Assembly (NCBI RefSeq): GCF_000714545.1
Contig: NZ_AUNB01000095.1
Coordinates: 1-64,000 of the forward strand
DNA: 64,000 nt
Direction of reading: 5' to 3'
DNA from: Thioclava indica
GTDB lineage: Bacteria > Pseudomonadota > Alphaproteobacteria > Rhodobacterales > Rhodobacteraceae
Positions 1 through 9,079 of this stretch are shown one piece after another. The translations under genes and the position numbers were made by a program. How positions within the stretch are numbered: position 1 is the stretch's first letter; each line of letters begins with the position of its first letter. The notes below the pieces were generated by a model that was given only the letters and a program-made list of their open reading frames with translations, was not told the DNA's origin and did no database searches.

Positions 1-678
1 GATGATTTCGTTGACGGGGCGCGCCCGGATTGGGGTGCGGCCGGTGCCGAACTGGTGGCCGATGTCACCCCGTTCGAGCATATGAAACTGCGAATGCTGA
101 ACGGCACCCATAGCGCGCTGGCCTATCTGGGCTATCTGGCGGGGCATGAAACGATTGCCGATGCGATGGGCGATGCGGTGCTGGCGGATTTCGTCAACTA
201 TCTGTGGCGCGCCGAGATCATCCCCGCGCTGACCCCGCCCCCCGGTGTTTCGCTGACTGACTATGCAACGGCCCTTGCGGCGCGCTATGCCAATCCCGCG
301 ATCCGTCACCGGACATGGCAGATCGCGATGGATGGCAGCCAGAAACTGCCCCAACGCATTCTTGCCACCGTCACCGAGACCTTGCAGGCCGGGCGCGACT
401 GTCCGGGGCTGATGCTCGTGATTGCGGCCTGGATGCGCTATGTCGGGGGTGTCGATGAGGCCGGCCAGCCAATCGAGGTGAAAGACCCGCTGGCGGCCGA
501 GTTGCGCGCGCTATCTGACAGCGCTCCCGATCCCGCGGGCAAGGTCGCCGCCCTGTTGTCGCAGCGTGCGGTGTTTCCCGCAGCACTGGCGGCGGTGCTG
601 GTAAATCCGGTCACGGCTGCCTATCAAACGCTGGTTGCAAAAGGCGCGCTCGTCGCGGCACGGGAGGGTATCCAATGA
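1..678 (+). CDS. uxuB: Fructuronate reductase (mannitol dehydrogenase family), C-terminal part
   Basis: The reading frame is open from the first base, so the gene is cut at its 5' end by the window; 225 residues are visible. They match the C-terminal helical domain of the long-chain mannitol dehydrogenase family, with the catalytic set K29, N34 and H37 (numbered from the window edge) in KLRMLNGTH. In this family that Lys/Asn/His trio acts on the C2 carbonyl. The stop overlaps the uxuA start (ATGA), so the two are translationally coupled. That makes fructuronate reductase (D-fructuronate to D-mannonate, NADH-dependent, cytoplasmic) more likely than mannitol 2-dehydrogenase. The N-terminal Rossmann domain lies outside the window. 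Confidence 0.88.
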   Translation, partial: DDFVDGARPDWGAAGAELVADVTPFEHMKLRMLNGTHSALAYLGYLAGHETIADAMGDAVLADFVNYLWRAEIIPALTPPPGVSLTDYATALAARYANPAIRHRTWQIAMDGSQKLPQRILATVTETLQAGRDCPGLMLVIAAWMRYVGGVDEAGQPIEVKDPLAAELRALSDSAPDPAGKVAALLSQRAVFPAALAAVLVNPVTAAYQTLVAKGALVAAREGIQ

Positions 679-1850
679 TCGAAAGCTGGCGCTGGTATGG
701 CCCCGAACTGGACACGATCTTGCTGTCCGAAATCGCGCAAACCGGCGCGTCCGGCATTGTGAGCGCGCTGCACGAGATAGCCTATGGAGAGGTCTGGCCG
801 CGCGCCGCGATTGCAGAGCGTCGCGCCCGGATCGAGGCCGCGGGGTTGCAATGGCAGGTCGTTGAAAGCCTGCCGATCCACGAGCGCATCAAGCGCGGCG
901 ATGGCGATCTGAGCGCGCTATTCGCCAATTATCGCCAGTCGATGGCCAATCTCGCCGCCGAGGGCATCACCACGATTTGCTACAATTTCATGCCGGTGCT
1001 GGACTGGACGCGCACCGAGCTGGCCCATCCGCTCGCGGCGGGCGGCACCAGCCTGCGCTTTGAGGCCTACCGGATGGCCGCGTTTGAAATCCACATGCTG
1101 GGGCGCGAGGGGGCCGGGGATGATTATTCCCCCGAGGTCTGCGCGCGCGCCAAAACCTGGTTCGAAGGCTCGACGCAGGCGCAGCGCGATGCGCTGTTGC
1201 ACGCGATCATGTCGGGGCTGCCGGGGGCTTATGACCGCTATGATATTGCCGGTCTGCGCGCCCAGCTTGCGCTGTATGACGGCATTGGTCGCGACGAAAT
1301 CCGGCGCAATTACAAACGCTTCCTTGATGAGGTGATCCCGGCGGCCGAAGATCTGGGCCTGCGTTTGGGCGTGCATCCCGACGATCCGCCGCGCGACATT
1401 CTGGGCCTGCCGCGCGTGGTGTCCGATGGCGAGGATATCGACTGGATCCTGAACGCCCATGACAGCCCCGCCAACGGGCTGACGCTTTGCACCGGATCGC
1501 TGGGGGCCAATCCCGCCAATGACCTGCCCGCGATCGCCGCGCGCTTTGCGCCGCGCATCCATTTCGCGCATCTGCGCAATGTGCGCAAAGACCCTGATGG
1601 CAGCTTTGAGGAGGCGGCGCATCTGGCGGGCGATACCGATATGGTTGCGGTGATCGCGGTGCTGCTGGCCGAGCAAACGCGCCGCGTCGAAGAGGGGCGC
1701 GCGGACGCACAGATCCCGTTTCGCCCCGATCACGGTCATGCCTTGCTGGGCGACGCCGCGCGCGGGTCCTTTCCCGGCTATCCGTTGATCGGGCGGATGC
1801 GCGGGCTGGCCGAACTGCGCGGCGTCATTGCGGGGCTGCGCGGGCGCTAA
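675..1850 (+). CDS. uxuA: Mannonate dehydratase
   Basis: A 391-residue protein of the UxuA family, which dehydrates D-mannonate to 2-keto-3-deoxygluconate (KDG) in the cytoplasm using Mn2+ or Fe2+. It reads as a TIM barrel of the xylose-isomerase type; segments fitting the metal and substrate site are LGVHPDDPP, LCTGSLG, HFAHLRNV and PDHGHALLG. The length is normal for the family. The ATG overlaps the uxuB stop by 4 nt. Together with uxuB and the downstream KDG kinase it gives the fructuronate-to-KDPG route. The KDPG aldolase for the last step is not next to it. Confidence 0.93.
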   Translation: MIESWRWYGPELDTILLSEIAQTGASGIVSALHEIAYGEVWPRAAIAERRARIEAAGLQWQVVESLPIHERIKRGDGDLSALFANYRQSMANLAAEGITTICYNFMPVLDWTRTELAHPLAAGGTSLRFEAYRMAAFEIHMLGREGAGDDYSPEVCARAKTWFEGSTQAQRDALLHAIMSGLPGAYDRYDIAGLRAQLALYDGIGRDEIRRNYKRFLDEVIPAAEDLGLRLGVHPDDPPRDILGLPRVVSDGEDIDWILNAHDSPANGLTLCTGSLGANPANDLPAIAARFAPRIHFAHLRNVRKDPDGSFEEAAHLAGDTDMVAVIAVLLAEQTRRVEEGRADAQIPFRPDHGHALLGDAARGSFPGYPLIGRMRGLAELRGVIAGLRGR

Positions 1851-1949
1851 GCGGGAACGCGCGGCCAGTGAGGGCCGGGTGCGGCCTGCGTCTGGACGGT
1901 CCGGGGCCGTCGGAGTCACAATTCGAATTTAAAACAACGGAGTGGTGAT

Positions 1950-2831
1950 GTGAGCAAGAAAACGGTTGTGGCCTGCGTGGGCGAGGCGATGGTGGAGCTG
2001 TCCTTCGATCGCCCTCAACAGCAGATCGGTTATGCGGGCGATACGCTCAATACCGCGATCTATCTTGCGCGCGCTGTTGGACCCGAGACGCAGGTCGAGT
2101 TCGTGACCGTGCTGGGGCGTGATGCGGTGTCAGATCGCATGAGCGCCTTTATCGCCTCCGAAGATGTGGGCTGCGCGCGTATCGCCCGCCATCCCGAGCG
2201 TCTCCCCGGAATCTATGCGATTGCGCTGGACGAGCGGGGCGAGCGCAGCTTTTCCTATTGGCGTGATCAGTCCGCCGCGCGCTGCCTGTTCGAAGACGGG
2301 TTCGCGCAGCTTGACGGTGTCGATCTGATCTATCTCAGCGCGATCACGCTGGCGATCTTGCCCCATCCGGTGCGCCTGTCGCTCTTGGCGCATCTGGCTG
2401 CGCATCCCGCCCGCGTGGCTTTTGATTCCAACTATCGTCCGGGCCTGTGGGAAGATGCGCAGACCGCGCGCGCGGTGACCGAGGCGGCCTGGCGCATCAG
2501 CGATATCGCGTTGCCCTCGCTGGATGACGAAATGGCGCTGTTCGGTGACACTGATGCACAAGCGGTGCGCACCCGGCTTAATGGCTGGGGAGTGCGCGAA
2601 GGGGCGCTGAAGATGGGCGCGCGCGGGCCGATATCTTTGGACCCGAGCGCCGCGCCGCTGGATCTGCCCGCTGCGCGTTCGGTGGTGGATACGACGGCAG
2701 CGGGGGACAGTTTCAACGGCGCCTGGCTTGGTGCATATCTGCAAGGTGCCTCTGGCGATCAATGTCTTGCTTGCGCCCATAACCGCGCGCTTGAGGTGAT
2801 TGCCCAACCCGGTGCAATTATTGCGCGCTAG
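1950..2831 (+). CDS. kdgK: 2-keto-3-deoxygluconate kinase (PfkB family)
   Basis: A 293-residue PfkB sugar kinase. The second PfkB signature is DTTAAGDSFNGAWL from D247, with the catalytic Asp at about residue 253; the N-terminus has the family's GEAMVEL and GYAGDTLNTA segments. Position after uxuBA points to KDG phosphorylation to KDPG. The start is GTG at 1950, because an ATG two bases earlier runs straight into a stop. A purine-rich stretch (CGGAG) lies just upstream. The 99-nt gap after uxuA contains no gene. A different sugar kinase activity cannot be excluded from sequence alone, but the operon supports KDG. Confidence 0.88.
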   Translation: MSKKTVVACVGEAMVELSFDRPQQQIGYAGDTLNTAIYLARAVGPETQVEFVTVLGRDAVSDRMSAFIASEDVGCARIARHPERLPGIYAIALDERGERSFSYWRDQSAARCLFEDGFAQLDGVDLIYLSAITLAILPHPVRLSLLAHLAAHPARVAFDSNYRPGLWEDAQTARAVTEAAWRISDIALPSLDDEMALFGDTDAQAVRTRLNGWGVREGALKMGARGPISLDPSAAPLDLPAARSVVDTTAAGDSFNGAWLGAYLQGASGDQCLACAHNRALEVIAQPGAIIAR

Positions 2832-2847
2832 ATGTGTCGTCTCGGGC

Positions 2848-2872
2848 CGCCTGTCCCCGGAAGGGACAGGCG
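2848..2872. terminator. Bidirectional terminator hairpin between kdgK and the facing oxidoreductase
   Basis: A perfect 10-bp inverted repeat, CGCCTGTCCC and GGGACAGGCG, with a 5-nt loop (CGGAA). It sits between two convergent genes and abuts the stop codon of the minus-strand gene. There is no long T tract, so termination strength is uncertain. Confidence 0.7.
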
Positions 2873-3880
2873 TTACGGGGCTGACTCTGCGATAGCCTGC
2901 GCCGCCATTGCCAGTTCACAAACGCGGAAGGTCCGGGCCTGCGGGCAGGCTGTTTGCGTGCGCTCGCGGATATCTTCCAGAAGATTTCCGAAATATGGCA
3001 GGTCTGCATTCGCGCAGTCGATATATTCACAGCGGGTTCCATTGACCAAAAACAGGTGGTCGGTGCCGGGACGACCCGCCACATCGGTATATTTCCGCAG
3101 CTCGATTGTGCCTTGCGTGCCGCTTATAAACAACCGCCCGTCGCCCCAGTTGGGCAGCGCATCTGCGGTGTACCAGTCAACCCGGATATAACCGTGCGCC
3201 GATCCGGATCGCAGCACTATTTCGCCAAAATCCTGAAAATTCGGATGCTCTGGATTGGCAAAATTTCCGGCAGACGCCATGGCGATCTCTGCATCTTCAC
3301 AGCCGGTGAAATGCAGGAACTGCTCGATCTGGTGTGAGGCGATATCGGTGAGAATACCGCCATAGGTGCGCGCGTCAAAGAACCAGTCGGGACGGGAGGG
3401 CGCGTTCAGGCGGTGCGGTCCAAGACCAACTGTCTGGATCACCTGCCCGATCGCCCCCTCTTGAACGAGGCGCGTTGCAACCGTCACCGCAGGCACTTCA
3501 AAGCGTTCGGAAAAGTTCACCGACCAGATGCGGCCGGTCTCTTGCACCACGTCACGCAGACGGCGCAGTTCATCCTGCGAGATGCAGCCCGGTTTATCCG
3601 TCATCACATCCTTGCCCGCGCGCATCGCCGCAATCGCCAGATCCGCCCGCTGGTCGGGGCGACAAGCGATCAGCACCAGCGCGATTTCGGGGTCTTCCAG
3701 GATTGCCTGCAATTCCAGACGCGGAGCTGTCGGATGGCGTTTTATAAAGCCCTCCAAAGGCGGTGGCGCGCCTTGTGTCCACCATCCGGCCAGTTCGGCG
3801 CCCGCATCCAGCAGGCCCTGTGTCATGCCATAGATATGGCGATGATCCATCCCAAGGGCAGCAAAGCGAATTTTCTGCAT
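2873..3880 (-). CDS. Gfo/Idh/MocA-family oxidoreductase
   Basis: A 335-residue NAD(P)-dependent oxidoreductase with an N-terminal Rossmann domain and a C-terminal alpha/beta domain. The usual E-K-P motif reads D-K-P here (VMTDKPGC), keeping the catalytic Lys. The second half has the expected Asp/His helix, TDIASHQIEQ. The family oxidises or reduces sugars, inositols and sugar acids; the substrate is not readable. The start overlaps the stop of the upstream paralogue by one base (TGATG), so the two are co-translated. They follow a TRAP transporter in the same direction, which suggests they convert the sugar acid it imports. Confidence 0.82.
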   Translation of the reverse strand: MQKIRFAALGMDHRHIYGMTQGLLDAGAELAGWWTQGAPPPLEGFIKRHPTAPRLELQAILEDPEIALVLIACRPDQRADLAIAAMRAGKDVMTDKPGCISQDELRRLRDVVQETGRIWSVNFSERFEVPAVTVATRLVQEGAIGQVIQTVGLGPHRLNAPSRPDWFFDARTYGGILTDIASHQIEQFLHFTGCEDAEIAMASAGNFANPEHPNFQDFGEIVLRSGSAHGYIRVDWYTADALPNWGDGRLFISGTQGTIELRKYTDVAGRPGTDHLFLVNGTRCEYIDCANADLPYFGNLLEDIRERTQTACPQARTFRVCELAMAAQAIAESAP

Positions 3881-4917
3881 CAGACTTTTTGCACCTCTAC
3901 TTGTTTGCCGGTCCGGGCGGATCGCGTAATCGCATCAATCAGCGCATGGACGCGCAGCGCTTCGCGTCCCGTGATGGCGGGAGGGCGACCCGTCTGGATG
4001 GCTTGCGCAAAATCAAGGATGAGGTCGCGATGCCAGTCGCAAGGAAACGCCATCGGGTCCGCGCCGCCACCAGTGCCCGAGGGTTCCCCCAACTCTTCGC
4101 GTGTGCCGTCGTGCCAGCACACATGCAGCGCGCCACCTTTTAGAACGGCGGTCCCTTTCGTGCCGTCGAGCACAAGGCTTTCGATCGCGCCGGGATAGGT
4201 TGCCGTCGTGGCGACGACAGACCCGACCGCCTGATTGGCAAAGCGGAGCCCGGCCGTGGCGAAATCTTCGGTTTCCATCTCGTGCATGGCGGTTGTCGCG
4301 GTCATCGCTTGAACCGATTGCGCCGGGGCAGTCAGGCTTAGCATCAGGTCAAGCACATGAATCGCCTGTGATATCAGAACGCCGCCGCCATCGCGCTCTA
4401 GTGTGCCTCGCCCCGGCACATCATAATAGGCCTGATCACGCCACCACGGAATTTCGGCGCGCACCAGTGCCAGTTCTCCAAGGCTGCCATCATTCACCAA
4501 TTCTCGAAGCCGCAGGGCCGCCGCGCGAAACCGGTGCTGGAACACGACACCCAGCGTCACACCCGCCGTTTCGCACCGGGTTACAATGTCTTGCGCGGCG
4601 TGCAGCGTCCGCTCTAGCGGCTTTTCCATCAGGATATGCTTGCCCGCGGCTGTCATCATGGCGACAATCTCTGCGCGTTGATTGGGCGGCGTTGCCAGAA
4701 TGATACCATCGGTGGCGGGATCTGCGGCGATTGCCTCCAGCGAGTCAAACACGGCAAAGCCGAACTGTCTGGCCACGGCCTCGGCTTTGGCGGGGCTGCG
4801 GTTGAACACACCTGAAACCGCAACTGTCCCGCGCAATTGTTCCAGCGCATCCAGATGAGGTCTGGTCGCCATACCTAGGCCGATAACAGCCAGTCGTGCG
4901 ATTGGTTTCTCGGACAT
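3880..4917 (-). CDS. Gfo/Idh/MocA-family oxidoreductase
   Basis: A 345-residue member of the same family as its downstream neighbour but clearly divergent from it. The Rossmann motif is VIGLGMA near residue 11, the E-K-P motif is intact (MEKPLERT) and the C-terminal helix reads ISQAIHVLDL. It is preceded by a strong ribosome-binding site (AAGGAGG) 11 nt downstream of the TRAP permease stop. It is a cytoplasmic dehydrogenase or epimerase-type enzyme on a sugar or sugar acid of unknown identity. A paired use with the neighbour, one oxidising and one reducing, is an inference from the operon. Confidence 0.83.
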   Translation of the reverse strand: MSEKPIARLAVIGLGMATRPHLDALEQLRGTVAVSGVFNRSPAKAEAVARQFGFAVFDSLEAIAADPATDGIILATPPNQRAEIVAMMTAAGKHILMEKPLERTLHAAQDIVTRCETAGVTLGVVFQHRFRAAALRLRELVNDGSLGELALVRAEIPWWRDQAYYDVPGRGTLERDGGGVLISQAIHVLDLMLSLTAPAQSVQAMTATTAMHEMETEDFATAGLRFANQAVGSVVATTATYPGAIESLVLDGTKGTAVLKGGALHVCWHDGTREELGEPSGTGGGADPMAFPCDWHRDLILDFAQAIQTGRPPAITGREALRVHALIDAITRSARTGKQVEVQKV

Positions 4918-4927
4918 GAAGACCTCC

Positions 4928-6784
4928 TTATGGGCCGAACAAAGTGATCGGTAGCAGTGTCAGTTGCGGAAAGGCGGTGATCAGGATCAAAACCAGAAGC
5001 TGTGCCGCAATGAACGGAAGAATGGCGCGAAAAACCGCAGAGGAGGGCGCGCCACCGACCCGAGCGGTGGTAAAGACCAGAACCCCCAAGGGGGGTGTCA
5101 GCGCCCCGATCACAAGGTTCATCACCATGATGATACCGAACTGCAAGGGATCCACGCCAGCAGCCATCACCACCGGCACAAGGATCGGCACAAGGATGAC
5201 CATCGCGGCGATCATCTCGATGAACAGGCCGACGAAAATCAGGAACAGGTTGATCAGCAAGAGCAAAACGACCGGATCTCCGGTCAACGCTCCCAGCCAG
5301 CTCGCAATTTTTTGCGGGGCCTGTTCGAACGTCAATATCCACGCAAAAGGCGACGAGGCGGCGATGATCACGGCCACGGCCACGGTGTCTTCTACGGCTT
5401 CTTTGAACGCCCCTGTGAGGTTTCGCGCCGTCAGCCCGCGATAGATGAACGCACCGGTAAAGAGGGCAAAGACAAAGGCGATCGCACCTGCCTCGGTCGC
5501 GGTAAAAACGCCAAAGCGCACGCCGCCGACAATAAGAACGGGCAGACAAAGCGCAGGGGTGGCCAGCAAAAAGGCCCGCCCGACCTTGCCACGACCGGAG
5601 CGCTTTCTTTCCCCGCCATAGCCACGTTGAACCGACACCAGCCAGACCACAACCGACAATGCGAGCGCCATCATCAGCCCGGGAATGATCGTGCCAACAA
5701 ATAGGGCACCGACCGAAACAGAGGCAAGGGCGGCATAGATAATCAAGCCCAGACCAGGCGGGATCAGGTTGGCAAGTGTCGAGGCCGAGGCCGTAAGCGC
5801 GCAGGAAAACGCCCGGTCGTAGCCGTGCTTTTCCATCTGCGGCACCAGCAATTTCGCCGTCGCGGATGCATCAGCTGTCGATGATCCCGAAACCCCGGCC
5901 AGCATCACATTTGTCACGATATTTGCCTGCCCCAGCCCGCCACGCAAATGGCCGACAAGATGATAGGCGAGGTCAACGATCCGCGTGGTCACCCCGCCCG
6001 CATTCATCACCGCAGCGGCCAGAATGAAGAAGGGGATAGCCAGTAGCGTAAAAGAGTTGAGCGCCCCTGACATATTCTGCGTGATCGTCACCAGCATCAG
6101 CGGGGGTAAGGGCGCCAGCGCAGCAAACGAGCCGACAACCAGCGCAAAGACAATCGGAACCTCGGCAAAGATCAACAGCAGCGAGAAGGTCATCAACACG
6201 GTGGTGCTACTTGTTGCGGCAAAGACCGCATGGCCACCCCAGCGCATTGCCGCATAAAGCGCCAGCCCGCCAATCAGCACAAGAAACCCGCTCCACCATG
6301 CGCGACCGGGCAGCGGCGCGGAGAGAAAAACCAACCCGAGGACGCCGCCCGCCGGAACCGCCATGAACAGGTATTTCAGCGGCACACGCAGCGCGGGCAG
6401 AACCTGAAGCGACCGGTTCATGAAATCAATGCCGTGAGTCACCAGAACGATACAGGCCGCCGCCGAAACGACCCGCAAAAAGATGGCGTGCCCCGTCTGG
6501 ACCCGCGGCGACATCTTGGGCACAAACAACGAAATCGCGATGTGGCGCTCACGAAAGGTCAAAAGCGCCAGTCCTAGAAACACCGCCCAGACGAACAGAA
6601 ACTGCGCTGCCTCTTCGGGCCAGGGCAATGATGCGTTCAGGACATAGCGGCAAAACACCTGCAATGTGACGATGCCGACGGCCGCCAGCATCAGCAAAAC
6701 GACCACCGCTTCTATCAAGCGGTCCAGTAGCTGATAGAAACGGATCGGCGTCACAGTGCCGCTTTGGAATTCGGTCTGGGTCAT
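4928..6784 (-). CDS. TRAP transporter, fused small and large membrane subunits (DctQ-DctM)
   Basis: A 618-residue integral membrane protein. The first ~170 residues form the four-helix DctQ part; the remainder is the DctM part with about 12 hydrophobic segments. Such fusions are a known TRAP variant. It would use the sodium gradient to move a substrate delivered by the periplasmic DctP. A longer frame opens at 6841, but that start would lie inside the hairpin 6823-6857, so the ATG at 6784 (MTQTEFQ) is preferred. Gene order (DctP, DctQM, two oxidoreductases, opposite uxuAB-kdgK) makes a hexuronate or related sugar acid the likely substrate. Confidence 0.9.
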   Translation of the reverse strand: MTQTEFQSGTVTPIRFYQLLDRLIEAVVVLLMLAAVGIVTLQVFCRYVLNASLPWPEEAAQFLFVWAVFLGLALLTFRERHIAISLFVPKMSPRVQTGHAIFLRVVSAAACIVLVTHGIDFMNRSLQVLPALRVPLKYLFMAVPAGGVLGLVFLSAPLPGRAWWSGFLVLIGGLALYAAMRWGGHAVFAATSSTTVLMTFSLLLIFAEVPIVFALVVGSFAALAPLPPLMLVTITQNMSGALNSFTLLAIPFFILAAAVMNAGGVTTRIVDLAYHLVGHLRGGLGQANIVTNVMLAGVSGSSTADASATAKLLVPQMEKHGYDRAFSCALTASASTLANLIPPGLGLIIYAALASVSVGALFVGTIIPGLMMALALSVVVWLVSVQRGYGGERKRSGRGKVGRAFLLATPALCLPVLIVGGVRFGVFTATEAGAIAFVFALFTGAFIYRGLTARNLTGAFKEAVEDTVAVAVIIAASSPFAWILTFEQAPQKIASWLGALTGDPVVLLLLINLFLIFVGLFIEMIAAMVILVPILVPVVMAAGVDPLQFGIIMVMNLVIGALTPPLGVLVFTTARVGGAPSSAVFRAILPFIAAQLLVLILITAFPQLTLLPITLFGP

Positions 6785-6822
6785 GGTTTGCTTTCGAGAT
6801 GTGCTTGTCCGGACTGAGAGCA

Positions 6823-6857
6823 AAACCCCGCCCCCAAACATGTCTGGAGCGGGGTTT
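6823..6857 (-). terminator. Intercistronic hairpin after the TRAP binding protein
   Basis: Inverted repeat AAACCCCGC / GCGGGGTTT (9 bp, 17-nt loop) beginning just downstream of the DctP stop. On the minus strand the second arm ends in a short run of T. Such a hairpin between binding protein and permease would lower permease expression relative to the binding protein. Confidence 0.72.
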
Positions 6858-6864
6858 GATCCGG

Positions 6865-7884
6865 CTAGGCCAATGCGCGGATTTTTGCGATCATTTCGGC
6901 GGTCGCGGGGCTTGTTGCGCCGAATGTCTCATAGAGGCTCGCCGTCTTGTCTTCCCACTTCGCCTTTTCCGCGGCGGGGAAGGGATGAACGACACAGCCC
7001 ACCGCCTTGAGTTCGTCCAGCGCCTTGTCCGCGCCGGCGCGATTGATCGTGCGCTGCTCTTCGAACACTTCTCTGGCCGATGTGCGACACAGATCCTGTA
7101 GATCGTCGGGCAGCGCATCAAGCCAGGCAGCATTCATCCGGATCGCCTTTGGCAGGAACCAGTGATAGGTCGGCAGGATGTGCTTGGCCTGCTCATGCCA
7201 TTTGAACCCGAGGACCGAGAAGTAATCGGAATCCAACCCGTCGATGACGCCAGTGGACAGGGCCGAATACTGCTCGGAATAGGGCAATGGAGTCGGGTTG
7301 GCCCCCAGGAGCTTCCAGAAATCGACCCAGATCCGCACTTCCGGCACGCGTAGCTTCACGCCTTGCAGGCTTGCCAGATCGGTCACCGGTTCTTTCGTCA
7401 GCAGATGGCGAAAGCCGACTTCACCGTAGGCGATGAATTCCACGCCGGTCTTTTCCCGCGCGATCTGGCTGATTTCCTTGCCGATATCCCCCTGCAATAC
7501 GCGATCGACATGGGCCTCGTTCTTGTAAATGAAGCCCGGTGCGCCTGCGGTCGCCGCGATTTCCGGCGCGATGGCCTCTTCGCTATCGGGACCGGCGGCC
7601 GTTACCTGAATCGTTCCGATCCGGCTCATTTCCAGAAGCTGTGCAAGGCCGCCAAGCTGGCTGGCCGGGAAATGCTGCGCGTCGATCCGGCCCTCACTTC
7701 TTTCGTTCAGGATCTTGGTCCATTTGTCGAAAGCATTTGTGAAGGGCGAGCCGATCGCCTCTGAATGAGCAATCTTGCAAACATATTTCTGTTGCGCCCA
7801 AAGCGAACGAGCGAGCATCGGCGTCGCCAAGGCAGCGCCTGCGAGTTGTAACACCCCACGGCGTCCAATCAGGTTTCTCGTCAT
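6865..7884 (-). CDS. TRAP transporter substrate-binding protein (DctP family)
   Basis: A periplasmic solute receptor of 339 residues from ATG 7884; a longer frame opens at 7932. The chosen start has a good ribosome-binding site (GGAGGAG) 9 nt upstream. The N-terminus carries a twin-arginine-like signal (GRRGVLQLAGAA) ending near LWAQQ, so export may be through Tat. The family's ligand-pocket region includes LRVPEVRIWVDFWKLLGANP-type residues, where an Arg normally pairs with the ligand carboxylate. Hence a carboxylate substrate, probably a uronate or aldonate given the neighbours. Confidence 0.9.
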   Translation of the reverse strand: MTRNLIGRRGVLQLAGAALATPMLARSLWAQQKYVCKIAHSEAIGSPFTNAFDKWTKILNERSEGRIDAQHFPASQLGGLAQLLEMSRIGTIQVTAAGPDSEEAIAPEIAATAGAPGFIYKNEAHVDRVLQGDIGKEISQIAREKTGVEFIAYGEVGFRHLLTKEPVTDLASLQGVKLRVPEVRIWVDFWKLLGANPTPLPYSEQYSALSTGVIDGLDSDYFSVLGFKWHEQAKHILPTYHWFLPKAIRMNAAWLDALPDDLQDLCRTSAREVFEEQRTINRAGADKALDELKAVGCVVHPFPAAEKAKWEDKTASLYETFGATSPATAEMIAKIRALA

Positions 7885-7993
7885 TGTCGTAATCTCCTCC
7901 CTGGATTTTTTGCAGCGCCCAACCTCCCGCAAGGCTCTGCCGTCTCATGTCGTTCCCGAAATGCTATTTCCCTTTGTTTTGAGTGGCGTGTTT

Positions 7994-8689
7994 TTATTTG
8001 CCGAGTTCGAAAAACTCCGGCACCGAGGCCGCAACTCTCGGCAGGTCTTCAAGAATCCGGCGTAAATGCTTGCGCATGTGGCGCTCGGCAGTATTGCCGT
8101 CGCCTGCCGTGATTGCGTCCACGATCTGACGATGCTGCAACACGAGATCACGGCGTGGAAACTGGCTGGCGCTTAGATGGCGAACACGGTCCATCTGCGT
8201 CTTGAGCGGTTGCAAGAAAGCCCATCCCGCACCCTGTTCCGCAATTTCGGCTAATTTGCGGTGAAACGCCTCATCCGAGGCCATGAACGGGCGAGGATCC
8301 TCAATACCTGCGGCCTCCTCCTGCGCTGTGAGCATCGCTTCAAGCTCTTTACAGATTGCAGGGGTGGCTTGTGCAGCGACATATCGCACGATATCCGCCT
8401 CTACGGCTTCGCGTACAAACTGGGCCGAACGGACCGCCGCCGGATCGATGCGCCGGACGTAACTGCCACGCTGCGGGCGCACCTCGATCAACCCCGCGTC
8501 AACCAGCTTGATGAACGCTTCACGGACAGGCTGCCGGCTGGTTCCGTAGACCGACGCAATCTCGACCTCGGACAGGCGCGTATCGGGCGTGAGCTCCCCG
8601 CGCACGATCCGGTTATAAAGCGCCTGATAAAGCTGCGGGCCAACGGCGGCCTTCAGGTCCAATATGTCAGCTTGGCATTTTTTGTTCAT
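7994..8689 (-). CDS. GntR-family transcriptional regulator (FadR/FCD subfamily)
   Basis: A 231-residue regulator with an N-terminal winged helix (IASVYGTSRQPVREAFIKL) and a C-terminal all-helical FCD ligand domain with metal-binding His positions (DEAFHRKL, RHMRKHL). The preferred start is ATG 8689 (MNKKCQAD), with GGGGGAG about 12 nt upstream; an in-frame start at 8746 is less likely. It lies just upstream of, and in line with, the TRAP and oxidoreductase genes. FCD regulators of this type commonly respond to sugar acids, so it probably controls this operon and perhaps uxuBA-kdgK. Confidence 0.88.
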   Translation of the reverse strand: MNKKCQADILDLKAAVGPQLYQALYNRIVRGELTPDTRLSEVEIASVYGTSRQPVREAFIKLVDAGLIEVRPQRGSYVRRIDPAAVRSAQFVREAVEADIVRYVAAQATPAICKELEAMLTAQEEAAGIEDPRPFMASDEAFHRKLAEIAEQGAGWAFLQPLKTQMDRVRHLSASQFPRRDLVLQHRQIVDAITAGDGNTAERHMRKHLRRILEDLPRVAASVPEFFELGK

Positions 8690-8897
8690 GATCGCGCAGG
8701 CTCCCCCTTGAATGAGAGCCTGCGCGAAACGCACCATACTAGTCAACAGAAAAACGAGGCCGTGCGATAGCGCTCCGCTTGGGCGGGGTGTGAACGCTTA
8801 ACGTGACAACGCCGATCGCCAGTGTTGCAGAAGTTGGCGTGCAGACGAGCCTCGCCCTTTGAAGTGGTCCGCACTTGTAGTTGGAAAAGCGGAGGGC

Positions 8898-9072
8898 GGT
8901 TCTGTCTCAAATTTCCAGATAGGCTGGAAACGGGCTGCTACTGCACATAGTTATGCTGCGAGCCGGTCAAACTGCTGGAATGCAGTCAAGCCATGAGCGT
9001 CACATGGTCAACATCGACGCCGCGCTCCTGCATCCTGTCGAGCCAACCGCAGGCCCAGAATATTTGCGACTG
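8898..9072 (-). mobile_element. Decayed IS6-family insertion sequence remnant
   Basis: Three pieces sit in the right order. A terminal-repeat-like sequence, GGTTCTGTCTCAAA, starts at 8898. On the minus strand, GLTAFQQFDRLAA followed by a stop (stop at 8951-8953) resembles the C-terminal end of IS6-type transposases. Just upstream of it, in another frame, QERGVDVDHVT (within 8986-9072) matches the N-terminal helix-turn-helix motif of IS6 transposases. Most of the transposase is missing and the frame is shifted, so it is dead. No second terminal repeat was found. The remainder of the 8690-9079 gap (promoter side of the GntR gene) shows nothing else I can name. Confidence 0.55.
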
Positions 9073-9079
9073 AACCCGT

